A stretch of 5,466 bases of DNA from Polynucleobacter meluiroseus (GTDB lineage Bacteria > Bacteroidota > Bacteroidia > Flavobacteriales_D > Crocinitomicaceae), in NCBI GenBank assembly GCA_943328715.2, contig CALQBB020000082.1, positions 1-5,466 of the forward strand. The letters run 5' to 3'. The stretch's first letter is position 1; every line of letters begins with the position of its first letter. Positions 1 through 5,466 of this stretch are shown one piece after another. Under the pieces are notes generated by a model that did no database searches, had not been told where the DNA came from, and saw nothing but the letters and a program-made list of their open reading frames with translations. Both the position numbers and the translations under genes were made by a program.

Positions 1-1968
1 CCCTTCCCACTTCGCTTTAAGGCAACGGTATGCTAGTTTCGACATTAAGTGAACGGCATTTGGACAATTGTATCGGTGAATTTTAATTCCACTACTAATC
101 GTGATAAAACCAAAAATCTTATCTCCAGGAATCGGATTGCAACATCGAGCTAACTGATAATCAAAGCCTTTAAAATCTTCCCCAATGATGATGGTATCTT
201 TATCGGTGTTGATTCCTTCAAACGTTCCTTCTTCTGAACCACTATTGATTTTTTTCGATTGAATTTTACGCTGCGACTGCAACATTCCTCCAACGACTTC
301 TAATTCACGTAGCTTGGACAAATCAACCTTGCCTTTTGCAATTCGGAAATACAACTCACTGATGGTCGAAACATGAAAATGGTTCGTTAAATATTGAATG
401 TTTTCTGGATTCATGCGCACATTAAACTGCTTGAATTTGCGCTCTAAAATTTCCTTTCCGTCAGAAGCAATCTGTTTTCGCTCCTCGTTTAGTGAAGATT
501 TAATCTTTTGCTTCGCACGTGCCGTCACGACGAATTTCAACCATTCATCGTTCGGTTTTTGTTTTTTGGAGGTTAAAATCTCCAATTGATCTCCATTTAA
601 CAACTGATAACTTAATGGCATCAATCGGTTATTGACCTTTGCGCCAATGCAACGTCCCCCAATTTCCGTGTGGATGTCGTATGCAAAATCTAAAATTGTT
701 GAGCCGATTGGCAAAACGCGCAATTCTCCTTTTGGAGTAAACACGTAGATTTCATCATTGAACAAGTTCAGCTTGAAGTCATTGACGAAGTCCAATGCAT
801 TCATGTCTGGACTATCCAATAAATCGCGAATTTCTGCAATCCATCGATCGAATTTGTTTTCGTCCGTTTTCGATTCTTTGTACTTGTAATGTGCCGCTAA
901 TCCATGTTCCGCAATGTCATCCATTCGCTTGGAACGAATTTGCACCTCTACCCAACGTCCCTGTGGAGACATGACCGTCGTATGCAAGGATTCGTATCCA
1001 TTTGCACGAGGCGTGGAAATCCAGTCGCGCAAACGATCAGGACTCGGCTGATAAAAGTCAGTCACCACACTATAAATGCGCCAACAGTCCGCCTTTTCCA
1101 ATTCGTATGGCGTATCGACAATGATGCGCAAGGCGAATAAGTCAAATACTTCTTCGAAGGGAACGTTTTTCGATTGCATTTTACGCCAAATCGAAAAAAT
1201 CGACTTTGGACGTGCTTTGATATCGAAATGGTATCCTTGGTTTTCTAGTTCTTCTTTGATGGGCGCAACGAAACGACGAATAAATCGATTTCGGACGTCC
1301 TGTGTGCTTTTCAATTTGGAGTCAATCTCCTTAAAAACCTCGGGTTCACAGTACTTCATGGAAAGATCTTCCAATTCTGTTTTGATGGGATACAATCCCA
1401 AGCGATGAGCCAAGGGCGCATACAGAAAGCGTGTTTCTGATGCAATTTTTAATTGCTTTTCGACTTTCATGCTCGCTAAGGTTCGCATGTTGTGCAGTCG
1501 ATCTGCTAGTTTGATGAGTACAACACGGAAATCATCGGAAATGGTGAGAATCATTTTACGGAAATTCTCCGCTTGAATGGACGTATTCTCGTCGAAAACT
1601 TCCGGAATCTTCGTGAGTCCATCTATAATTGCCCTTACTTTGGAACCGAAAATATCCTCGATGTCTTGTAAGGTGATGTACGTATCCTCGACCGTATCGT
1701 GTAATAATGCACAGGCAACAGCGATGGGCTCTAGTCCCATTTCCTCTGCACAGATGCGCGCAACAGCAATTGGATGGTAAATGTATGGTTCGCCAGATTT
1801 GCGACGCATGTCTTTATGCGCTTCGAGTGCAATATCGAATGCTTTACGCACCATTTTTGTCTCCTCGCGACTTCTGTCCTTCATGGCTCGCAACAAGCCT
1901 TTGAACGCATTCAATATTTCGATGCGTTCGAGTTCTAGGTCAATCGTTGAAGAGTCGTAGTCTTGCAT
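1..1968 (-). CDS. rel: Bifunctional (p)ppGpp synthetase/hydrolase, RelA/SpoT (Rel) family; 3' end beyond window
   Basis: Makes and degrades the alarmone (p)ppGpp: pyrophosphate transfer from ATP to GDP/GTP, and Mn-dependent 3'-pyrophosphate hydrolysis; a cytosolic, ribosome-associated enzyme. The 656 codons in the window are open from ATG at 1968 to the left edge. Visible domains: HD hydrolase at about residues 40-200, with H65, HDTVED at 90-95, and D156/N160 in the ADRLHN motif, so the hydrolase looks active, unlike monofunctional RelA. The synthetase at about 240-370 has RPKS (253-256), D276 in FDLFALR, the RLRD loop (312-315), NGYESLHT (323-330) and VEVQIRS (340-346). TGS spans about 401-467, with H433 at the position that contacts the tRNA CCA end in RelA. 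A helical region follows, then a zinc-finger-like segment with C609, C610, H631 and C635. The C-terminal ACT domain expected in this family (about 80 more residues) lies outside the window. The start abuts the fahA stop, and no ribosome binding site is evident. The sequence could equally be labelled spoT or relA; Rel is the neutral name for a two-activity enzyme. Confidence 0.96.
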   Translation of the reverse strand, partial: MQDYDSSTIDLELERIEILNAFKGLLRAMKDRSREETKMVRKAFDIALEAHKDMRRKSGEPYIYHPIAVARICAEEMGLEPIAVACALLHDTVEDTYITLQDIEDIFGSKVRAIIDGLTKIPEVFDENTSIQAENFRKMILTISDDFRVVLIKLADRLHNMRTLASMKVEKQLKIASETRFLYAPLAHRLGLYPIKTELEDLSMKYCEPEVFKEIDSKLKSTQDVRNRFIRRFVAPIKEELENQGYHFDIKARPKSIFSIWRKMQSKNVPFEEVFDLFALRIIVDTPYELEKADCWRIYSVVTDFYQPSPDRLRDWISTPRANGYESLHTTVMSPQGRWVEVQIRSKRMDDIAEHGLAAHYKYKESKTDENKFDRWIAEIRDLLDSPDMNALDFVNDFKLNLFNDEIYVFTPKGELRVLPIGSTILDFAYDIHTEIGGRCIGAKVNNRLMPLSYQLLNGDQLEILTSKKQKPNDEWLKFVVTARAKQKIKSSLNEERKQIASDGKEILERKFKQFNVRMNPENIQYLTNHFHVSTISELYFRIAKGKVDLSKLRELEVVGGMLQSQRKIQSKKINSGSEEGTFEGINTDKDTIIIGEDFKGFDYQLARCCNPIPGDKIFGFITISSGIKIHRYNCPNAVHLMSKLAYRCLKAKWEG

Positions 1969-1971
1969 TTA
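1966..1971 (-). promoter_or_regulatory. fahA stop / rel start junction (TAAATG), possible translational coupling
   Basis: On the minus strand the fahA stop codon TAA (1971-1969) is followed immediately by the rel start codon ATG (1968-1966), with no spacer. The preceding bases encode the last fahA residues and contain no purine-rich Shine-Dalgarno stretch. What is seen is the abutment; the inference is that ribosomes terminating on fahA re-initiate on rel. An independent start using the weak-SD initiation typical of Bacteroidota is also possible. Confidence 0.5.
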
Positions 1972-3237
1972 TTTCGCAGGTAAAATTTTCGCTTTTACTT
2001 CGCCGAATCCAATTCGCACTTCAGCGTTTTGACAGAAACCTCTCATCGTTACGGTATCGCCATCCTGAATGAATCGTCTTTCTGTACCATCATTCATTGC
2101 GAGTGGTTTCGTTCCTTTCCAAGCTAGTTCCAACATAGAACCGAAGGAATCAGGTGTAGATCCAGAAATGGTTCCTGAACCCATTAAATCTCCACAACGC
2201 ACATTACATCCGTTCACCGTATGATGTGCTAATTGTTGGGACATGTTCCAGTACATGTATTTGAAATTCGAGTTAGAAATGATTTTTTCCGTTGCATTTT
2301 CCGGAGTCAATCCGACTTCTAATTGAATATCGTATGATTTTTTTCCTTCAAACGCGAGGTAAGAAAGGACAGCTGGATCTTGTTCTGGTGATTCCACTGC
2401 AAACGGTTGCAAGGCATCCAAGGTAACAATCCAACAGGAAATAGACGAAGCAAAGTTTTTCGCTAGGAATGGTCCAAGTGGAACATATTCCCATTTCTGA
2501 ATATCACGTGCTGACCAATCATTAAACAGGCACATTCCGAAAATAAAATCCTCTGCTTCAGTCGTTGAAATAGAATCACCTAAAGGTTTACCATCGTAGG
2601 TAATGAATCCCATTTCTAATTCGAAATCCACCTGACGAGAAGCGGCAAAAATCGGCGGCTCGTTATCATCCGGTTTGATTTGTCCTTTTGGACGATGAAT
2701 ATCTTGTCCCGAAATAATCACGGAAGACGAACGTCCGTGGTATCCAACAGGAATCCATAACCAGTTTGGCAACAAAGCGTTTGCTGGATCACGAAACATG
2801 ATTCCAACGTTTGTTGCGTGTTCTTTGCTTGAATAAAAGTCCGTGTAGTCACCAATTTGAACCGGCATACACATGTTCACGTCATTCACCGCAAACAATG
2901 CTTTTTGAATCGATTCATTGGCAGCTGCAGCTTGATTCTCCGTTGAAAAAAGATCTGATAGCGCCTGACGCAAACGACGTGTGGCCTCTTTTCCTTTTTT
3001 CATCATTGGATTCAAAAATTCCTGTGAGAAATCTTCCGCGGTAAATCCAGCAACTTCCAGTTGACCAGATGCTGCAAGAATGGATAAATCAATCACAGTA
3101 TCGCCTATTCGTGTTCCCACACGCGCTGTGGATCCACTTGTCGTAAATACTCCAAACGGAAGGTTTTGAATCGGGAAATCAGATCCTTCCGGAACGGAAA
3201 TCCATGAACGTAAACTTGGATTATTTGCTGCTATCAT
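1969..3237 (-). CDS. fahA: Fumarylacetoacetase (fumarylacetoacetate hydrolase, EC 3.7.1.2)
   Basis: Hydrolyses 4-fumarylacetoacetate to fumarate and acetoacetate, the last step of aerobic tyrosine/homogentisate breakdown; cytosolic, metal-dependent. At 422 residues it matches the usual eukaryotic-type enzyme (mouse FAH, 419). An N-terminal beta domain (about 1-125) contains SDFPIQNLPFG, a strong family signature that supports this start. The C-terminal catalytic domain aligns with mouse FAH at a steady offset of 7, from memory. The catalytic His is H140 in YSSKEHATNVG. The metal ligands are D133, E206 and E208 (FELEMG) and D240 (FNDWSARD). Substrate contacts are Y135, R149, Y166 (GYHGRS), R244, Q247 and K260. 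T356 in GSGTISG and E370 in SMLELAWKGTK complete the site, so no key residue is missing. It starts 12 bp after the ychF stop and ends exactly where rel begins. No other tyrosine-pathway genes (hppD, hmgA) are visible here. Confidence 0.97.
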   Translation of the reverse strand: MIAANNPSLRSWISVPEGSDFPIQNLPFGVFTTSGSTARVGTRIGDTVIDLSILAASGQLEVAGFTAEDFSQEFLNPMMKKGKEATRRLRQALSDLFSTENQAAAANESIQKALFAVNDVNMCMPVQIGDYTDFYSSKEHATNVGIMFRDPANALLPNWLWIPVGYHGRSSSVIISGQDIHRPKGQIKPDDNEPPIFAASRQVDFELEMGFITYDGKPLGDSISTTEAEDFIFGMCLFNDWSARDIQKWEYVPLGPFLAKNFASSISCWIVTLDALQPFAVESPEQDPAVLSYLAFEGKKSYDIQLEVGLTPENATEKIISNSNFKYMYWNMSQQLAHHTVNGCNVRCGDLMGSGTISGSTPDSFGSMLELAWKGTKPLAMNDGTERRFIQDGDTVTMRGFCQNAEVRIGFGEVKAKILPAK

Positions 3238-3249
3238 GTTCTACTTGTA

Positions 3250-4347
3250 TTAAACGTTGAAACGGAAATGCATCACATCTCCATCTTCTACTACGTATTC
3301 TTTTCCTTCTACTTTGAATTTTCCAGCTTCTTTGACAGCGCTTTCTGATCCGTAGGTAATAAAATCAGTGTATTTCATCACTTCTGCGCGGATGAATCCT
3401 TTTTCGAAATCACTGTGAATCACACCTGCTGCTTGTGGAGCGGTCATTCCTTTGCGAATGGTCCATGCACGCACTTCTTTCACTCCAGCAGTAAAATAAG
3501 TCTGTAAGTTCAATAAATGATATGCTTGACGAATCAAACGATTCACTCCTGGTTCTTCTAAACCAAGTTCATCGAGGAACATTTGTCGCTCGTCGTATGT
3601 CTCTAATTCAGTGATGTCTGCTTCGATTTTTGCTCCGATGATCATCACTTCTGCATTCTCACTTGCCACTGCTGCTCGAACTGCTTCCACGTGCGCATTT
3701 CCTGTTTTAACAGAATCTTCATCCACGTTACATACGTACATCACTGGTTTCGAAGTGATTAAATTGAATTTATGAATAATGTCGAATTCTTCTTGTGTGA
3801 AATCTAAACCACGAATCGAACGTCCTTGCTCTAATCCTTCTTTGATTTTGTGTGCCAATTCATTCTCTTTGACAGCATCTTTATCTCCAGACTTGATCAC
3901 ACGGGACAAACTTTGGATCTTTTTCTCCACAGAGTCCAAGTCTTTTAGTTGCAACTCGATGTCAATGATTTCTTTGTCGCGAATTGGGTTCACACTTCCA
4001 TCTACGTGAATAATGTTTCCATCATCAAAACAACGAAGTACGTGAAGAATCGCATCTGTCTCGCGGATATTTGCCAAAAATTGATTTCCAAGTCCTTCAC
4101 CTTTCGATGCGCCTTTCACCAATCCAGCAATGTCAACAATCTCCATGGTTGTTGGCATAACACGCTCTGGATTTACCAATGCTTCTAATTTCTGCAAACG
4201 TGGATCTGGAACAGATGTAGTTCCCACATTTGGTTCAATGGTACAAAAAGGGAAATTCGCCGATTGCGCCTTTGCATTTGATAAACAGTTAAATAAAGTT
4301 GATTTTCCAACATTCGGCAAGCCGACAATTCCACATTTTAAAGCCAT
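3250..4347 (-). CDS. ychF: Redox-regulated ATPase/GTPase YchF (OBG family, EngD/OLA1 homologue)
   Basis: A universally conserved P-loop NTPase of the OBG family that binds ribosomes. Members prefer ATP over GTP and have been linked to translation and stress responses. The chosen start is the ATG at 4347 (MALKCGIVG), giving 365 residues, in line with the family norm of about 363. G1 is GLPNVGKS (9-16), the NFPFCTIEPN stretch is at 31-40, G3 is DIAG (72-75), and the G4 position is NVDE (207-210). This NxxE form in place of NKxD is the family hallmark that explains the ATP preference. H114 in NIIH matches the catalytically important His of E. coli YchF. A charged helical, coiled-coil-like insert spans about 128-180, and a C-terminal TGS domain about 278-365. 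The frame stays open upstream to an ATG at 4497, but that 50-residue extension resembles no family sequence and would cover the promoter and the divergent gene's start. It is first in the probable ychF-fahA-rel unit. Confidence 0.97.
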   Translation of the reverse strand: MALKCGIVGLPNVGKSTLFNCLSNAKAQSANFPFCTIEPNVGTTSVPDPRLQKLEALVNPERVMPTTMEIVDIAGLVKGASKGEGLGNQFLANIRETDAILHVLRCFDDGNIIHVDGSVNPIRDKEIIDIELQLKDLDSVEKKIQSLSRVIKSGDKDAVKENELAHKIKEGLEQGRSIRGLDFTQEEFDIIHKFNLITSKPVMYVCNVDEDSVKTGNAHVEAVRAAVASENAEVMIIGAKIEADITELETYDERQMFLDELGLEEPGVNRLIRQAYHLLNLQTYFTAGVKEVRAWTIRKGMTAPQAAGVIHSDFEKGFIRAEVMKYTDFITYGSESAVKEAGKFKVEGKEYVVEDGDVMHFRFNV

Positions 4348-4366
4348 TCTTCGTATATTTTGTGAG

Positions 4367-4395
4367 CAAAGATACAAAGAATCTCGCCTGTCAGA
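4367..4395 (-). promoter_or_regulatory. Candidate Bacteroidota-type promoter for ychF-fahA-rel
   Basis: Read on the minus strand, 4374-4367 is TATCTTTG, an exact match to the Bacteroidota -7 consensus TAnnTTTG recognised by the primary sigma factor of this phylum. The -33 element is weaker: TCTG at 4395-4392 is one mismatch from TTTG, with a 17-bp spacer at the short end of the accepted range. Transcription would start near 4360-4363, giving a leader of only about 13-16 nt before the ychF ATG at 4347. The placement independently supports that start over the upstream one. Confidence 0.6.
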
Positions 4396-4396
4396 G

Positions 4397-4440
4397 CCAC
4401 GGAAAGTACTAGATTTTAACTCTACAAATGATTCCCGTGG
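4397..4440. repeat. Imperfect inverted repeat in divergent intergenic region
   Basis: CCACGGAA at 4397-4404 is mirrored by TTCCCGTGG at 4432-4440; the arms match apart from one extra C in the right arm. The centre is about 27 bp and contains a small palindrome, AGTACT, at 4405-4410. The repeat lies just upstream of the candidate -33 of the ychF promoter, where an operator could sit. The arms are short, so chance is a real alternative. With no T tract and a long loop it does not resemble an intrinsic terminator. Confidence 0.3.
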
Positions 4441-4471
4441 ATTTTGGTTATTTTTATGGCAAAATTCACTG

Positions 4472-5466
4472 ATGAAACACCTGCTTTCTGTTTGCATTCT
4501 TTCGTTGTCAACTGTCCTATTTGGACAAGATTCGTTGATGATACGTTCTATTTATGACGAGGCTTTGCTTCGTGGTGAATCATACGAAAACCTTCGTCAA
4601 TTATGTAAAAACATTGGACCAAGATTAAGCGGATCATCGGAAGCACAAATGGCCGTCGATTGGAGTCAAGCAAAGATGAATACCTATGGATTCGACCGTG
4701 TCTACCTTCAGGAAATTAAAGTCCCACATTGGGAAAGAGGAACAAAGGAAAGCGCGTGGTTTCGAACATCCGACGGACAACTAACCAAAGTTCACTTACT
4801 TGCTTTAGGAGGATCCATTGGAACAAATGGCACGATGGAAGGTGAAGTCATTGAATTCAAAACCATTGACGAACTGAAAAAAGCAAAAGCATCCAAGATT
4901 AAAGGCAAAATTGTCTTTTTAAATCAAGCGATGGATGCGACACAAATTCAAACATTCAAAGCGTACGGAGCCTGTTATGCGATCCGTGGAAATGGAGCTG
5001 TGGAAGCAGGGAAACTCGGTGCAAAAGCGGTGATTATTCGCTCACTTGGACTTCCAGAGGATGTACATCCACACACTGGGTCCATGCATTACGAAGATTC
5101 AGTTGAACGCATTCCAGCAGGAGCATTAGCAACCGCGGATGCAAGCGCTTTATCCGCCGCACTAGCAAAAGGATCCGTTCGGTTTATTTTTGAAATGGAC
5201 TGCCGTGTATTTCCAGACGCGACTTCGTATAATGTCATTGCTGAAATTCGTGGAAGCGAGAAGCCGGAGGAAATCATTGTTTTTGGTGGACATTTAGACT
5301 CATGGGATGCAGGAGAAGGCGCACACGACGACGGCGCTGGCGTCATTCATTGTTTGGAGGCATTACGTATTCTGAAAGAACTCAACTACAAACCGAAACA
5401 CACCTTGAGAGTTGTATTTTTCATGAACGAAGAAAATGGAAACATGGGCGGAAAATCTTATGCTTC
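4472..5466 (+). CDS. Exported M28-family zinc metallopeptidase (carboxypeptidase Q-like); 3' end beyond window
   Basis: Predicted secreted zinc exopeptidase that removes single residues from peptides. The window holds 331 codons of what is usually about 450-470. Residues 1-18 form a signal peptide: K2-H3, a hydrophobic core, and probable cleavage at LFG|QDS. No lipobox is visible, so a periplasmic or secreted fate is likely. Residues 25-110 form the first part of the peptidase fold, with IGPRLSGS at about 48-55 typical of the family. About 115-245 is a PA-like insert (KGKIVFLN, GAKAVIIRS), as in plasma glutamate carboxypeptidase. Catalytic motifs then follow: GGHLDSWD with zinc ligand H274, AHDDGAG with bridging D286, and NEEN with E320 (general base) and E321 (ligand). 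The last Asp and His ligands, and any type IX secretion tail, lie past the right edge. The start at 4472 is chosen because the signal peptide begins there. M28 specificity cannot be read from sequence, so an aminopeptidase is also possible. Confidence 0.93.
   Translation, partial: MKHLLSVCILSLSTVLFGQDSLMIRSIYDEALLRGESYENLRQLCKNIGPRLSGSSEAQMAVDWSQAKMNTYGFDRVYLQEIKVPHWERGTKESAWFRTSDGQLTKVHLLALGGSIGTNGTMEGEVIEFKTIDELKKAKASKIKGKIVFLNQAMDATQIQTFKAYGACYAIRGNGAVEAGKLGAKAVIIRSLGLPEDVHPHTGSMHYEDSVERIPAGALATADASALSAALAKGSVRFIFEMDCRVFPDATSYNVIAEIRGSEKPEEIIVFGGHLDSWDAGEGAHDDGAGVIHCLEALRILKELNYKPKHTLRVVFFMNEENGNMGGKSYA

Larger units (their letters stand above)
1..4347 (-). other. Probable transcription unit ychF-fahA-rel
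   Basis: Three same-strand genes lie with gaps of 12 bp and 0 bp and leave no room for an internal terminator between coding regions. No hairpin followed by a T run was seen at either junction. This argues for co-transcription from the promoter upstream of ychF. Whether rel also has its own promoter inside fahA, and where the unit ends, cannot be decided here because rel continues past the left edge. Confidence 0.6.
4348..4471. other. Divergent intergenic region between ychF and the M28 peptidase gene
   Basis: These 124 bp separate two genes pointing away from each other, so both promoters should lie here. The minus-strand side has a clear -7 element (4367-4374). On the plus-strand side the best candidates are TAGATTTT at 4410-4417 and TATTTTTA at 4449-4456. 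Each differs from TAnnTTTG at the last base and lacks a convincing upstream TTTG, so neither is called. Neither start codon is preceded by a good Shine-Dalgarno sequence. An imperfect inverted repeat occupies 4397-4440. No small ORF, RNA gene or terminator was recognised. Confidence 0.8.

Noticed and set aside
398..1904. Several plus-strand open frames of 63-110 codons
   Set aside because: They lie antisense to rel, whose translation shows intact family motifs throughout; the antisense products have no recognisable domain or start signal.
1..1968. Truncated rel as a pseudogene
   Set aside because: The frame is intact to the first base of the window with no frameshift; the missing ACT domain is explained by the window edge.
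2811..3044. Plus-strand open frame of 77 codons
   Set aside because: Antisense to the conserved N-terminal half of fahA, with no initiation signal and no protein-like features.
3779..4188. Two overlapping plus-strand open frames
   Set aside because: Antisense to the GTPase and helical regions of ychF; they are shadows of its codon pattern.
4410..4456. Possible plus-strand promoter elements TAGATTTT and TATTTTTA for the peptidase gene
   Set aside because: Each lacks the final G of TAnnTTTG and neither has a TTTG at proper spacing; not strong enough to call.
5089..5346. Minus-strand open frame of 85 codons
   Set aside because: Antisense to the M28 catalytic region, which carries the zinc-ligand motifs; its Ser/Ala/Pro-rich product is a typical shadow frame.
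1..5466. tRNA or rRNA genes, CRISPR repeats, insertion sequences, toxin-antitoxin or defence genes
   Set aside because: Nearly all of the window is accounted for by four housekeeping or metabolic genes, and no repeat array, transposase or structured RNA was recognised by eye.

Overview
The window looks like an ordinary stretch of a Bacteroidota chromosome, most likely from the class Flavobacteriia. Three things point there. The Rel synthetase domain carries the RLRD loop usual in that phylum. No start codon has a convincing Shine-Dalgarno sequence. The divergent intergenic region holds an exact match to the Bacteroidota -7 promoter element TAnnTTTG. A finer placement is not supportable by eye.

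Layout: positions 1-4347 hold three closely packed minus-strand genes, read right to left. They are ychF (3250-4347, OBG-family GTPase/ATPase), fahA (1969-3237, fumarylacetoacetase, last step of tyrosine catabolism) and rel (1968 down to 1, bifunctional (p)ppGpp synthetase/hydrolase, cut by the left edge within or just before its C-terminal ACT domain). The gaps are 12 bp between ychF and fahA and 0 bp between fahA and rel, where stop and start abut as TAAATG. They are probably one transcription unit driven from a promoter at about 4367-4395. A 124-bp divergent intergenic region (4348-4471) separates this unit from a plus-strand gene starting at 4472. That gene encodes an exported M28-family zinc metallopeptidase of the carboxypeptidase Q type and is cut by the right edge.

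Functionally, the minus-strand unit mixes a translation-associated NTPase, a catabolic enzyme yielding fumarate and acetoacetate, and the stringent-response alarmone enzyme. Both outer genes encode TGS-domain proteins. All visible catalytic motifs are intact. I saw no mobile element, CRISPR array, RNA gene or obvious foreign DNA, and no convincing undescribed system. The observations most worth a second look are the ychF-fahA-rel linkage with its abutting fahA/rel junction, and the annotation of the ychF start.
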